Notes: a model not told the origin generated them from the sequence alone. A stretch of DNA of 64,000 nucleotides from Nocardiopsis listeri NBRC 13360 (GCF_001570765.1 NZ_BCSH01000007.1:1-64000); one strand, 5' to 3'; positions 45,126-54,084 are shown, numbered from the stretch's first letter. Numbers and translations: made by a program.

Positions 45126-45357
45126 TCGGGGGTTTTTCGGGCGGCGCAGACTACGAGATTCAGCGGCGCCCCCGAAAGGACCTCCGCCTTGGTGGTCGGC
45201 CCCGAGCGCCGGGGCGCTCGTCTCACCGCGCCCGTTCTCGGTGCCGTCAGACGGCGGCTTCGGCCGGTGCCATCGTGACTGTCAGCGAACCGGTGAATTG
45301 ACCGGAAAGTGACCAAGGAACTTTCCTTCTTCTGCGGGGGTAAGTATCCCTGGGTTC

Positions 45358-46146
45358 ATGAGCGAGAGCAGACAGATCACCTGGGAGGGCTTCTTTAACG
45401 CCCGTGACCTCGGTGGTCTTCCCACCCGCCACGGCCAGACCACCCGCCCCGGGGCCTTTATCAGATCCGCTGACCTGCGTTTCGTCACCGCCGAGGGGTG
45501 GCGGGAAGCCTGTGTCGCCGGTGTACGCACTGTCGTGGACCTGCGCAACCCGGAAGAGATTCGGCCGACTCCGAGTCACGACTTGACGAACCAAGGAGGC
45601 TCCGCCTCGTTCCCCGCAGAATCGGCCCCAACACCCCTCCCCCCGGAAGTGGGGCATCTGGAAGTGCCCTTGGACCACGTCGAAGACGTCGAGTTCTGGA
45701 AGGACATCAACGACAGGCAGCTGAACGGAAGCCCGCTCTACTTTCAGCCCTTCCTCGAACGCAAAGCCGAACGGTGCGCGGCGACGATCACCGCTCTGGC
45801 TGAGTCCGAGCCCGGTGGCGTCTTGTTCCACTGTGGGGCCGGACGCGATCGCACCGGCCTGGTCACTTTGCTGCTGCTCTCTCTGGCCGAGGTCGAGGCC
45901 GAGGCGATAGCCGATGACTACGAACTGTCCACCATCGCACTCCGCCCTCTCTTCGCTGCGATGGGTGAGAACGACCAAGGTCCGGTGATCGAGTCCTTGC
46001 TGGCCGACCGTGGTCTGACGCTACGAGGCAGCATCCTTGGCGTCATCGAGGACCTGGACGCGCGAACCTATCTCCTGGAAGCAGGAGTCGCCGAGGAAGA
46101 CCTCACTCGACTGCGGGGCCGGTTCCTGGGCTGGGCGAACTTTTAA
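45358..46146 (+). CDS. Tyrosine-protein phosphatase (DSP/PTP type) (262 aa)
   Basis: A tyrosine/serine phosphatase of the MptpB-like family. The P-loop is '[13 protein letters not shown]' (CX5R, about residue 158). The N-terminal half has '[20 protein letters not shown]' and '[13 protein letters not shown]' plus '[13 protein letters not shown]', the usual family start. It probably dephosphorylates phosphotyrosine or phosphoinositides. ATG 45358 is the evident start. The codon use is less GC-biased at the 3' end than in its neighbours. Confidence 0.92.
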   Translation: MSESRQITWEGFFNARDLGGLPTRHGQTTRPGAFIRSADLRFVTAEGWREACVAGVRTVVDLRNPEEIRPTPSHDLTNQGGSASFPAESAPTPLPPEVGHLEVPLDHVEDVEFWKDINDRQLNGSPLYFQPFLERKAERCAATITALAESEPGGVLFHCGAGRDRTGLVTLLLLSLAEVEAEAIADDYELSTIALRPLFAAMGENDQGPVIESLLADRGLTLRGSILGVIEDLDARTYLLEAGVAEEDLTRLRGRFLGWANF

Positions 46147-46269
46147 AAACCTTCGTTCTCGGAAGGCCATGCTGGACGAGCCCCAGAGCGCACTCCAGCT
46201 CTTCAGAAACCCCTTCAAAACCCATGGAGGCCGTCACCGTCGATCACCGCCCGGGGCACACCGGCGGGG

Positions 46270-46974
46270 TCAGCGCAGCGAGACGTAGTGGCGTTCCCGA
46301 TCGAACTCCTCAGGGGCCGGGACGGTGGTGTTCCCGGTGGTGAGCACACGCGCGCTGATCTCTTCGGGGGCCAGCAGCAACATCCGGGCCAGGGCCGAGT
46401 TCGTTGCGGCCAGGACGCGTAGCGCCATCGGCAGGGTGAGGGCGAACAGGGCCCCGCCGACCATGTACACCACCAGGGTGGCCAACGCCGGGTTGTCCGG
46501 AAGCAGGTGGCTGCCCACGTCGGTGTAGCCGGGGATGAGGTGGAGCGACCATCCCCAGAGCGGGTAGAGCAGACCGCCCAGCGCCAGGGACCACCACAGC
46601 ACCGCCAGGACGAATCCGACCAGGGCCAGGGGCAGGCCCACGATCGCGTGCAGGGCGTCCATCCAACTGCGCGCGCAGGTCAGGGGGTTGAGCAGGTGGC
46701 GTATGGGGCCCGCGTCCGCGGGGGACGGGCGGTAGGGCAGGCGCACCACGGCTCGTCCGTGCAGGTCGGACAGGCGCATGCGTTCCAGGTGCGCGGGCCC
46801 CCGGGCCGAGAGCAGGGTGCCCGAGAGCAGGAACAGCCCCACGAAGAGCACCGAGGTGCCGGCGCCGACGACGAGGCCGGTCAGGACCAGGCTGAAGGAG
46901 ACCACCGCCAAGGGCAGGCCCAGTAGCAGGTAGCGGGTGTCACGGACCATGCGCACGAAGGGGGGCGTTCTCAT
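46270..46974 (-). CDS. Stand-alone membrane sensor domain protein (234 aa)
   Basis: The protein resembles the four-helix 'Sensor' domain that normally heads actinobacterial histidine kinases: 'VRDTRYLLLGLPLAVVSFSL' begins it and 'DALHAIVGLPLALVGFVLAV' repeats the motif, with 'PNPLTCARSWM'-like linker. No kinase domain follows; it ends shortly after 'ARMLLLAPEEISARVLTTG'. It may be a partner of a separate kinase or a truncated one. No neighbouring kinase is adjacent. It stands alone between the phosphatase and the GAP gene. Confidence 0.75.
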   Translation of the reverse strand: MRTPPFVRMVRDTRYLLLGLPLAVVSFSLVLTGLVVGAGTSVLFVGLFLLSGTLLSARGPAHLERMRLSDLHGRAVVRLPYRPSPADAGPIRHLLNPLTCARSWMDALHAIVGLPLALVGFVLAVLWWSLALGGLLYPLWGWSLHLIPGYTDVGSHLLPDNPALATLVVYMVGGALFALTLPMALRVLAATNSALARMLLLAPEEISARVLTTGNTTVPAPEEFDRERHYVSLR

Positions 46975-47094
46975 GGTCTCGACGCTACGCGCGGCGGCGC
47001 TCGGTGTCAGGGTGGTCAGGGTGAGTAAGCGTGGTGGGGCCGGTACCACCGGGCGTGGGCACCCGGGCGGTTGCGGTGGGTCCCCTCCACACAG

Positions 47095-47778
47095 TCATCG
47101 GGTGCCGAGCAGGTCGTCCAAGCCGGTCGACTGCAGGCCGTTGAGCACCAGGATCACGCCGACGATGCCGATGATCCAGGACATCGCCTCGCGGGAGCCG
47201 GAATCGATCTTCTCGCGCCAGTGGTCCAGGCGCGGGCGCAGGCGTTCACCGAAGAGCCGGTGGCCCACATAGAGCAGAACGGGCGGCAGCACCATCATCA
47301 GGTTGTAGCCGGCCAGCATCGGCGCCCAGGTGGTGGCGGTGAGCCCGGCGGTGCCCATGATGCCGATCGCGCCCAGGTAGGGGAAGGCGGTACCGGCCTC
47401 CAGCAGGCCGGTGGCCAGGCCCAGGCCGATCATGGTGGTGGTGCGCAGGGTGGCGGGGCGACGCGGGGCGCGTTTCCTGGTGGGCATCACCCAGGAATAG
47501 GCGAACAGGGCTCCACCGAGGGCCACCATGAACCAGCCCGTCGCGGGACTGTCGGTCAGGTGGGACAGGTGGGACAGCGCGGCTCCCAGGCCGAGCATGA
47601 TCGCGCAGCCCAGCACGAAGTAGAACAGGGCGACCGTGCCCAGGTAGGTGAAGAGCGGTCTGGCGATGTCGCGGGCTCCGCTGAGCAGTACGAAGAGTGA
47701 GACTCCCAGGGTGGTGGGGCTCAGGGTGTCCAGCAGCGCCAGGCCGGCGACCGGTATGAGTACGTCCAGGGGCGGCAT
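47095..47778 (-). CDS. GAP/Sap-like membrane protein (227 aa)
   Basis: A six-helix membrane protein of the GAP family in the LysE superfamily: 'LIPVAGLALLDTLSPTTLGV' is the first helix with the typical [DS]P motif, then 'GLGLATGLLEAGTAFPYLGA' and 'YNLMMVLPPVLLYVGHRLFG'. Related proteins take part in export of cell-wall lipids or amino acids. The ATG follows AAAAGGAGGAAGC. It is divergent from a TetR gene, with two operator-like repeats in between, so it is probably the repressor's target. Confidence 0.87.
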   Translation of the reverse strand: MPPLDVLIPVAGLALLDTLSPTTLGVSLFVLLSGARDIARPLFTYLGTVALFYFVLGCAIMLGLGAALSHLSHLTDSPATGWFMVALGGALFAYSWVMPTRKRAPRRPATLRTTTMIGLGLATGLLEAGTAFPYLGAIGIMGTAGLTATTWAPMLAGYNLMMVLPPVLLYVGHRLFGERLRPRLDHWREKIDSGSREAMSWIIGIVGVILVLNGLQSTGLDDLLGTR

Positions 47779-47793
47779 GCTTCCTCCTTTTTC

Positions 47794-47831
47794 ACACGGC
47801 TGTGATAAATAAAATAACACGTCTGTGCTAA
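47794..47831. promoter_or_regulatory. Tandem TetR operator
   Basis: ACACGGCTGTGATAA (47794-47808) and ACACGTCTGTGCTAA (47817-47831) match at 13 of 15 positions and are 23 bp apart, close to two helical turns. They lie in the 62-bp gap between the divergent GAP and TetR genes. Confidence 0.7.
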
Positions 47832-47840
47832 AAAGGAAGT

Positions 47841-48494
47841 GTGCCGAAGATCGTCGACCATGAAGAACGTCGCCGCGCCCTGGCCGAGGCCCTGTGGAGG
47901 GTGATCGCCGAGTCCGGACCCCAGGCGGTCTCCATCCGCAGCGTCGCCGCCGAGGCGGGCCTGTCCACCGGCGCCCTGCGCCACTACTTCCAGACCCGCG
48001 AAGAGCTGCTCACCTACGCGATCGACCTGTCCGAGGAGCGGGTCACCGAACGCCTCGAAGAGCACGCCCGTTCCCTCGATCCCGAGATGTCCCTGGTGGA
48101 CCGCGTAATGGGTTTCGTCGAACAGATGCTGCCCCTGGACCAGGCCCGACGGGCCGAGTACCGGGCCTGGCAGGCCACCGGCGATCCCGACTACCTCGAT
48201 CCCAAGATCGAACACCGCTGGCATCAGCAGCGCAGGCTCTACCGGCGGCTGGTCGCCGCCCTGGGCGGGATCGAACCCCCCGAGGACCCCGGGCCGGCGC
48301 ATCCCGACCCCTGGTTGGAGAGCTGGTCGGAGTTTCTGCACACCTTCATCGACGGGCTGTCCCTGCAGTTGATGACCAACCCCGAGCAGGTCGATCCGCA
48401 GATGGCCCTCGCCCGCCTACGGTCCTTCCTGGCCCACATCGCATCCGTCCGGCCACCTTCCGGGGAGGGGGACCGAGTACACACCACACCGTGA
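47841..48494 (+). CDS. TetR-family regulator, BetI-like C-terminus (217 aa)
   Basis: A TetR repressor: 'RRRALAEALWRVIAESGPQA' then 'VSIRSVAAEAGLSTGALRHY' and 'FQTREELLTYAI' give the HTH. The C-terminal domain has the BetI-like 'EYRAWQATGDPDYLDPKI' region and 'FLHTFIDGLSLQLM'. GTG 47841 follows AAAAGGAAGT. It probably controls itself and the divergent GAP membrane protein by binding the tandem repeats between them. A GNAT gene follows 46 bp downstream. Confidence 0.92.
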   Translation: MPKIVDHEERRRALAEALWRVIAESGPQAVSIRSVAAEAGLSTGALRHYFQTREELLTYAIDLSEERVTERLEEHARSLDPEMSLVDRVMGFVEQMLPLDQARRAEYRAWQATGDPDYLDPKIEHRWHQQRRLYRRLVAALGGIEPPEDPGPAHPDPWLESWSEFLHTFIDGLSLQLMTNPEQVDPQMALARLRSFLAHIASVRPPSGEGDRVHTTP

Positions 48495-48540
48495 CGAGAG
48501 GCATACTGTGGGACGGAACGGACACAAGGGGGAAGAGCGC

Positions 48541-49110
48541 GTGACCACCATCCCGAACGCCCAGGACGCGTTCGCCGCGGCGGGCCGAATCGACTTTCGG
48601 TCTGCGACGCAGGCCGACGTGCCCGCCCTGGTCGATCTGGTCAACTCCTGCTATCGCGGTGAGGGCTCCAAACAGGGCTGGACCACCGAGGCCGACCTGC
48701 TCGACGGCCAGCGAATGGACGCCCAAGGCATGGGCGAACTGCTCGCCCGCAGCAACACCCTGGTCCTGGTGGGAGAGACCCAGGACGGAATCGTCACCTG
48801 CTGTGAACTGCAGCGCGGGGTCAACGGGGCCTACTTCGGGATGTTCTCGGTCAGCCCGGACCTTCAGGGCGCCGGCCTGGGGCGCATCGTGCTGGCCCAG
48901 GCCGAGCAGATGGCCGTGCGCGAGTGGGGCAGCCGACTGATGCGGATGAAGGTGCTCAAGCAACGCCCCGAGCTCATCGCCTGGTACGAGCGGCGCGGCT
49001 ACACCAACACCGGCAAGACCGAACCCTTCCCCTACGGGAACGAGGAGTTCGGGTTGCCCAAGCGCGACGACCTGGCCTTCGTCGAGCTCACCCGCGAACT
49101 GCCTCTTTGA
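48541..49110 (+). CDS. GNAT acetyltransferase (189 aa)
   Basis: A complete GNAT domain: 'DFRSATQADVPALVDLVNSC' starts the fold, 'AYFGMFSVSPDLQGAGLGRI' is the acetyl-CoA-binding motif A (QGxGxG), and 'RPELIAWYERRGYTNTGKTE' motif B. The substrate is unknown. The start is GTG 48541 with GGGGGAAGAG upstream. It may share a transcript with the TetR gene before it; the gene after it is convergent. Confidence 0.93.
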   Translation: MTTIPNAQDAFAAAGRIDFRSATQADVPALVDLVNSCYRGEGSKQGWTTEADLLDGQRMDAQGMGELLARSNTLVLVGETQDGIVTCCELQRGVNGAYFGMFSVSPDLQGAGLGRIVLAQAEQMAVREWGSRLMRMKVLKQRPELIAWYERRGYTNTGKTEPFPYGNEEFGLPKRDDLAFVELTRELPL

Positions 49111-49128
49111 GCCGGTCCCCGAACGGAT

Positions 49129-49536
49129 TCAGTCCTGTTCCAGGTTGGCCGACATCCGCTCCAGCACGTCGACGGTGGCGCGGTACTCCTGATCGCTGAT
49201 CCCGGCGGTCAGCCGGGCGCGGGTGCTCCGGACACGTTCCAACAACGCATCGTGGGCGCGCGTGCCCTCCTCGGTGAGTTCCACCGAGACCAGGCCGCCG
49301 ACCCAGCCGCGTCGTCGCAGTGCCTCCACCGCCGGCCCGACGGTCTCCTCGCCCTCCTCCAGGAATGGGAGGAGCCGCTGGTCCAACTCCAACAGGGTGG
49401 CGGGTTCGCGGTGCAGTGAGCTGAGCACCTGCCATTGGCGGCGCACCAGCGAGTCCGCGGCCAGCACCCGGTCCAGGTCGCTCTCGATGAGCCGGTCCAG
49501 GTGTTTGAGCCAGTAACCGATCGGCAAATCGGACAT
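49129..49536 (-). CDS. MarR-family regulator (135 aa)
   Basis: A MarR-like winged helix protein, 135 residues. 'GYWLKHLDRLIESDLDRVLA' is the dimerisation helix, 'RRQWQVLSSLHREPATLLEL' begins the HTH, and 'EALRRRGWVGGLVSVELTEE' is the wing. It converges with the GNAT gene (18 bp apart). The target is not adjacent; upstream lies the macro-domain remnant. Confidence 0.88.
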   Translation of the reverse strand: MSDLPIGYWLKHLDRLIESDLDRVLAADSLVRRQWQVLSSLHREPATLLELDQRLLPFLEEGEETVGPAVEALRRRGWVGGLVSVELTEEGTRAHDALLERVRSTRARLTAGISDQEYRATVDVLERMSANLEQD

Positions 49537-49653
49537 GTTTCCTCCGGTGGGGACGACGGTGCCCGCGAAGACGATTCCTCGACGCTATACCGCCACAGTA
49601 GGGCGCGGCCGGCATTCCTTCACGGTGTCGTACCCGTTCGTTGGCCTGCGAGC

Positions 49654-49839
49654 ATGCCCCCTACGTTCGCTTCCTTGCGCTTCCTGTGTGGTGACGCCAC
49701 CGCGCCCCGAGCCCCCGGGCCCAAGATCATCGCTCACGTGTGCAACGACCATGGGGGCCGGGGCAAGGACTTCGCGCCGGCGTTGTCCCGTCGCCGGCCG
49801 GAACCGGAACGGGACTACCGCTCTTGGCACCGCGGTCGG
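49654..49839 (+). pseudogene. Macro-domain protein remnant (N-terminal part)
   Basis: From ATG 49654 the frame reads 'LRFLCGDATAPRAPGPKIIA' then 'HVCNDHGGRGKDFAPALSRR' and 'EPERDYRSWHR', which matches the start of a macro (ADP-ribose-binding) domain: GDAT at the strand, then HVCND-G-GKDF at the ligand loop. The expected further 90 or so residues are absent; the frame runs into the 3' end of the methyltransferase on the other strand. So it is 3'-truncated, probably by a deletion joining it to that gene. Confidence 0.75.
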
Positions 49840-50660
49840 GTCGGGCCGCCGAAGGTCTCCTCGGACACCCGGCACAGGACGGCGCCGCGAGGGACGACGA
49901 ACACCCCGTCGGGGTGCTCGCTCCAGCGCCTCCACCCCTGGGATATCTCCTCCAGATCGGTACGGGTGGCGAACCCCTCGTCCACGGCCTGACGGGCCAG
50001 ATCCGACTCCAGGATCCGCCGCGACCACATGCGCCCCCACCAGGCGCGACGGTCGGGGGCCGAGTGGTTCCACACCTCGGACACGTAGGTGATGTCCTCG
50101 AACCCGGCGGCGCGCGCCCAGGCGTGCATGCGCCGCCCGGCCTCGGGCTCGCCGCCGTTGGCGCGCGCCACCGCCTGGTACAGGTCCATCCACGCGTCCA
50201 GTTCGGGCAGCAACGGATACCAGTACATGCCCGAATAGTCGCTGTCACAGGCCGCCACGATTCCACCGGGGCGGGTCACCCTGCCCATCTCGGCCAGGGC
50301 ACGCACCGGGTCGGCCACGTGCTGTAGGACCTGGTGGGCGTGGACCAGGTCGAAGGAGTCGTCGGGCAGATCCAGCTCGTGGACGTCGCCGACACGGAAG
50401 TCGATGCCCGTGACGTCCTCCTTCTCGGCCAGGGCACGGGCCTGGTCGACGGCCTCGGCGGAGGCGTCCACTGCGGTGACCGAACCGGGCGCCACACGTC
50501 GAGCCAGGTCCAGGGTGATGCTTCCCGGACCACAGCCCACGTCCAGCAGGGAACGCCCCGGGAGCATCTCGGCCAGCGCGTAACCGGCGGAGTTCTCGGC
50601 GTCGCGCCAAAGGTAGGAGCCGGTCACCGTGGGGTGTTGGCCATGGGTGTAACGAGCCAT
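49815..50660 (-). CDS. SAM-dependent methyltransferase (281 aa)
   Basis: A UbiE/methyltransferase-11 type enzyme. 'LLDVGCGPGSITLDLARRVA' is motif I, 'VTAVDASAEAVDQARALAEK' motif II, 'FDLVHAHQVLQHVADPVRAL' the post-motif and 'RVTRPGGIVAACDSDYSGMY' motif III. The substrate is unknown. ATG 50660 gives MARYTHGQHPTVTGSYLWR, the start of the family. Its 3' end overlaps the macro-domain remnant on the opposite strand. Confidence 0.93.
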   Translation of the reverse strand: MARYTHGQHPTVTGSYLWRDAENSAGYALAEMLPGRSLLDVGCGPGSITLDLARRVAPGSVTAVDASAEAVDQARALAEKEDVTGIDFRVGDVHELDLPDDSFDLVHAHQVLQHVADPVRALAEMGRVTRPGGIVAACDSDYSGMYWYPLLPELDAWMDLYQAVARANGGEPEAGRRMHAWARAAGFEDITYVSEVWNHSAPDRRAWWGRMWSRRILESDLARQAVDEGFATRTDLEEISQGWRRWSEHPDGVFVVPRGAVLCRVSEETFGGPTRPRCQER

Positions 50661-50744
50661 CGCGTGCCGTCCTTCGTCGCAACTGCGGGGGAGGTTCCCC
50701 ACCCCTCCAGGTCTGGTGGAGACGACCATCTCCACCAGAGGTGC

Positions 50745-51179
50745 TCAGGCGTGGTCCTCCCCGACCAGGGCGCGGACGAAGTCCAGCATTCTGCTCGTCT
50801 CCTCCAGACCTCCGACCAAGACCACACGTAGACGGGACCGTTCGGGGTCGTACACCACCTGGGACTGGGCCGGGGTTCCACTCCCGGAGGCCCCGGTGGT
50901 GGCGGAGGTGATCAGCGTGCTGATCCGATCGGCCATCGTGCGGTCCACCTCCTCCACCTGCATGACCGTGGACACCTCCGCGCGGGGGCCGCCGTTGCCG
51001 GTCTCGTCCTGTTCGGGATCCCCGCCGGTGAACTCGGTCAGGTCCTTGCGGTGGATCCGATACTGCTTACCGATTCGGGTGGCCGCCAGCCGTCCTTCGC
51101 GCACGTAGGCGCGCACGGTCTTCACGTGCAGACCCAACAGCTCCGCGACCTGGTCCACTGAGTAGTACTGCTGGGCCAC
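50745..51179 (-). CDS. Excisionase-type HTH DNA-binding protein (144 aa)
   Basis: An HTH_17/excisionase-like protein: 'YYSVDQVAELLGLHVKTVRA' then 'YVREGRLAATRIGKQYRIHR' and 'KDLTEFTGG' form the MerR-like domain. About 75 residues follow, with a strand-rich end 'RLRVVLVGGLEETSRMLDFV' that may bind a ligand or mediate dimerisation. GTG 51179 has GGAGG 5 nt upstream. It is not near any integrase, so it is more likely a cellular regulator than a phage excisionase. Confidence 0.85.
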   Translation of the reverse strand: MAQQYYSVDQVAELLGLHVKTVRAYVREGRLAATRIGKQYRIHRKDLTEFTGGDPEQDETGNGGPRAEVSTVMQVEEVDRTMADRISTLITSATTGASGSGTPAQSQVVYDPERSRLRVVLVGGLEETSRMLDFVRALVGEDHA

Positions 51180-51262
51180 ACCAACCTCCCCGAACATCCC
51201 TGAACCACCTCGACGTTACCCCTAACCGGCGTTGGAAGGGCGGTTTGGGGAAGCTCCGGGGT

Positions 51263-51718
51263 TCAGGCGGCTTCGGTCGGGGTGGTGCGCCGCCATCGGA
51301 TCCGTCCGGTCAGGCGCAGCCACACCACCAAGAAGGCCCACAACACCGTGGGGATCTGGACCCAGTCGGTGTAGCCCAGCGAGCCGGGACGGTAGAGCAC
51401 CCCCAGAACGACCCCGAGCGCCAGGCTCGCCACGGCCACCGGCCAGGGGGAGCCCTCACCCAGGAAACGCAGGAGCCGGCTGTAACCCCACAGCAGCAGG
51501 AAGGCGATGGCGGCCACCGCGAGCGCCAACGGCCACACCTCGCCCAATCCCCGGGTGACCCCGGCGAAGGCGAACAGGGCCGGCACCATCAGCAGGCACA
51601 GGGCCAGGACGGGGGCGAGTACGGCGGACGCCGCCGCGCAGGCCAGGGGTCCCCACAGGTTGTCGCGGTTCGGCCGGGGTCGGGGGAAATCACCGGGGCC
51701 GCCGCTCTCAGAGGTCAC
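51263..51718 (-). CDS. Four-helix membrane protein of unknown function (151 aa)
   Basis: A hydrophobic protein with about four membrane helices ('LACAAASAVLAPVLALCLLM', 'WPLALAVAAIAFLLLWGYSR', 'VAVASLALGVVLGVLY') and a basic C-terminus 'RLTGRIRWRRTTP'. I recognise no family. The GTG at 51718 opens the frame. The neighbouring FhuF-like gene ends 66 bp upstream in the same direction, so the two could share a transcript. Confidence 0.65.
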   Translation of the reverse strand: MTSESGGPGDFPRPRPNRDNLWGPLACAAASAVLAPVLALCLLMVPALFAFAGVTRGLGEVWPLALAVAAIAFLLLWGYSRLLRFLGEGSPWPVAVASLALGVVLGVLYRPGSLGYTDWVQIPTVLWAFLVVWLRLTGRIRWRRTTPTEAA

Positions 51719-51784
51719 ACCCCATTGGTGCCCAAAGAGAGCCGTCTCAGCCCCGCCGCGGCGTCGAAGGTGCCAAGGCGCCGG

Positions 51785-52546
51785 TCAGGACCACAAAGCG
51801 CAGTCTCCGCACAGCCCGCCCTCGGGGATGCGGTGGTACAGGCAACAGGTGGTGCGTCGAAAACCCGCACGGCCCCGCTCCTCGGTCCCGACGTAGGTTC
51901 CGGTGCCCTTCAGGCAGGGACCTGACAGCAGTGTGCGCACCACCCGTTCGGCGCTTTCGTGGTGTTCGGGGCGGGCGCTCCCCAGGGAACGGGCGGCGCC
52001 GGCCAGGGCCGCCGCGGTGTTGCCGCGCAACAACCCCGGCGCGATACCGCCCACCCGTCCCAGCGCGGCGGCGACCCCTTCCAGACCCGTCACCGTTTCT
52101 TCGACCGGGCCCCGGGCGATCTCCCGTGGGGACCGTGAGGCCAAGGGCCCGGCATGGATCTCGGTGGTGCGCACGACCATCGGCCCGCCCGGACGCACGA
52201 ACAACCGCCACGGGTCCAGGCGCACCCCGTGGCACAGGGCCGCGGCCAGTACCGGGGACAGCAGCCGTGAGGCCAGGCCCTGGTGGAACAGGGAGGCGCC
52301 CACCCGCCACTCCACGTCCTCGGTCCCGCCACCGAAGGGCGCGGCCAGCCGGCCCCGTACGGCCTCCACCTCTGCTATCAGGAGCTCTTGGGACAGTCCA
52401 CCGCCCAGCGCCGCCACCCACCCCTGTTCGGGGCCGTGCGTCTCCAACGCGAAGAACATGTTGATCCCGGCGATGTCCTCAAGGACCGGGGCCAAGAGGG
52501 AATCCGGTCCCTCGAGGTCCCCGGCGATGTCGCGCTCGCGCTCCAC
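51785..52546 (-). CDS. FhuF-like iron-sulfur ferric reductase (253 aa)
   Basis: An actinobacterial FhuF-type protein. The C-terminal [2Fe-2S] motif is 'TTCCLYHRIPEGGLCGDCAL' (CC-x10-CxxC), the signature of ferric-siderophore reductases. The middle contains 'LSPVLAAALCHGVRLDPWRL' and 'GLLRGNTAAALAGAARSL', as in the family. It reduces Fe(III)-siderophores in the cytoplasm. The start is uncertain: GTG 52546 gives a typical length, while upstream in-frame starts run to 52633. No siderophore transporter is adjacent. Confidence 0.82.
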   Translation of the reverse strand: MERERDIAGDLEGPDSLLAPVLEDIAGINMFFALETHGPEQGWVAALGGGLSQELLIAEVEAVRGRLAAPFGGGTEDVEWRVGASLFHQGLASRLLSPVLAAALCHGVRLDPWRLFVRPGGPMVVRTTEIHAGPLASRSPREIARGPVEETVTGLEGVAAALGRVGGIAPGLLRGNTAAALAGAARSLGSARPEHHESAERVVRTLLSGPCLKGTGTYVGTEERGRAGFRRTTCCLYHRIPEGGLCGDCALWS

Positions 52547-52693
52547 GTGCTCCCCTTTCCCACCATTGTCCGACGCCCTGACGGCGATGCCCTGGGTATG
52601 GTCCCGCATCCGGCCGGGTAGTGCTGGCACCACCGGTCACTCTCGTGCTGAGGACCTCGTGCCGTGGGGGTCCGCGAACCTAGATTGGTCCTT

Positions 52694-54082
52694 GTGAGCG
52701 GCACGGGGACGAAGCGGACGGGCACGGGCGGTACGGCGAGGCCGGGCGCCGCCATCACCGTGCCCTTCCTCCACGAGACCCGCAGCGACACCTGGCGGGT
52801 CCGCCTGGTCGAGGTCCTGCACCTGATGACCTCCTTGGCCTTGGCGCTGTTCTACCTGGTCCCGGCGGTGTTGCTGGTGACCGCGGCGACCTGGCTGGGG
52901 TTGCGGCTCTACGTTCCCCTGGGCGGCTTCCCCCCGGAACTCGTCCCGGGCCACCTGCTGGTGGACGTCGTGCTGTTCATGGTGGTGTTCCCCGCCATGG
53001 CCATCGTGCTGTCCCGGCTGGCCTGCTACACCCAGCGCTCCCGACTGGCCAACGTGTTCGGCATCGTGGAGACCAGACCTCCCGACCCACTGGCCGATTC
53101 CGGCCGCTGGGCGCGCGGCCTGGCCACCGTGTTCGGCCCCGAGGCGTGGTCGATGGTGGTCTACAGCACCGTCGCCGGGCTGCATGGTCTCCTGGCCGGT
53201 GGACTGGTGGCGGTGCTGGTGGTGTGCGGGGGAGCCGCCGCGTTGGGTTCCCTGTTCGGGATCGTGTACGTGCTGGCTCGGGGCGCCACCCCGGTCGACC
53301 TGCTCGGCCCACTCGTGCTGGTGTTGTCGGGCCCGGTCGCGGTCCTGGTGGGTCTGCGCATCGCACGCCTGGTGGTCTCCTCCGAGGTCCTACTGCTGCG
53401 CACCCTGCTCTTCGACGCACCCGAGGTGCGCATGCGGCGCCGTCTGCTGCACGTCCAGGACAGCCGCCAACGCATGGTCGACGTGGCCGAGGCCGAGCGC
53501 CGACGCATCGAACGCGACCTGCACGACGGTGCCCAACAGCGCCTGCTGGCCTTGACGTTGACCCTCACCCGGGCCCGCACCCGGCTGACCCGGGACCCCG
53601 AGGGGGCGCGCGATCTCATCGCCGAGGCCCAACGCGAGTCCAAGGAGGTCATGACCGAGTTGCGCCAGGTCGCCCGGGGGTTGCATCCGCGGGTGCTGAC
53701 CGATCACGGTCTGGGCGCGGCCCTGCCGGTGGCGGCGGGCCGCTCACCCGTACCGGTCCGGCTCGACCTGGAACTGGAGGAGCGTCCCTCCTCCCGTGCC
53801 GAAGGGGTCGCCTACTACGTGGTCAGCGAAGCGCTGACCAACGTCGCCAAGCACGCCCGCGCCGGCCAGGTTCGGGTGACGCTGGAGCGGATCGCGGATC
53901 GACACGGTGATTCCCTGCGTCTGACCGTCACCGACGACGGCGTGGGTGGCGCCGACCCCGAGGCGGGCACCGGCCTGTACGGGTTGTGGGACCGGGTGGA
54001 CGCCGTCGACGGGGTCCTGACAGTGCACAGCCCCGAGGGTGGAGGAACCGTCCTGACCGCACACATCCCATGGGAGGCCTGA
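52694..54082 (+). CDS. Sensor histidine kinase, NarL-type (462 aa)
   Basis: A two-component kinase of the LiaS/DesK type. Four to six N-terminal membrane helices ('EVLHLMTSLALALFYLVPAV', 'LLVDVVLFMVVFPAMAIVLS') are followed by the dimerisation/phosphoacceptor box 'EAERRRIERDLHDGAQQRLL' (HisKA_3, His near residue 285) and the ATPase 'YYVVSEALTNVAKHARAGQV' with 'VTDDGVGGADPEAGTGLYGL'. GTG 52694 starts it, close to a divergent promoter with the FhuF-like gene. It phosphorylates the response regulator encoded directly after. Confidence 0.93.
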   Translation: MSGTGTKRTGTGGTARPGAAITVPFLHETRSDTWRVRLVEVLHLMTSLALALFYLVPAVLLVTAATWLGLRLYVPLGGFPPELVPGHLLVDVVLFMVVFPAMAIVLSRLACYTQRSRLANVFGIVETRPPDPLADSGRWARGLATVFGPEAWSMVVYSTVAGLHGLLAGGLVAVLVVCGGAAALGSLFGIVYVLARGATPVDLLGPLVLVLSGPVAVLVGLRIARLVVSSEVLLLRTLLFDAPEVRMRRRLLHVQDSRQRMVDVAEAERRRIERDLHDGAQQRLLALTLTLTRARTRLTRDPEGARDLIAEAQRESKEVMTELRQVARGLHPRVLTDHGLGAALPVAAGRSPVPVRLDLELEERPSSRAEGVAYYVVSEALTNVAKHARAGQVRVTLERIADRHGDSLRLTVTDDGVGGADPEAGTGLYGLWDRVDAVDGVLTVHSPEGGGTVLTAHIPWEA

Positions 54083-54084
54083 CC

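Noticed and set aside
50745-51179. Phage excisionase
   Set aside because: The HTH is excisionase-like but no integrase, att site or phage gene is nearby and the C-terminal domain is larger than in Xis.
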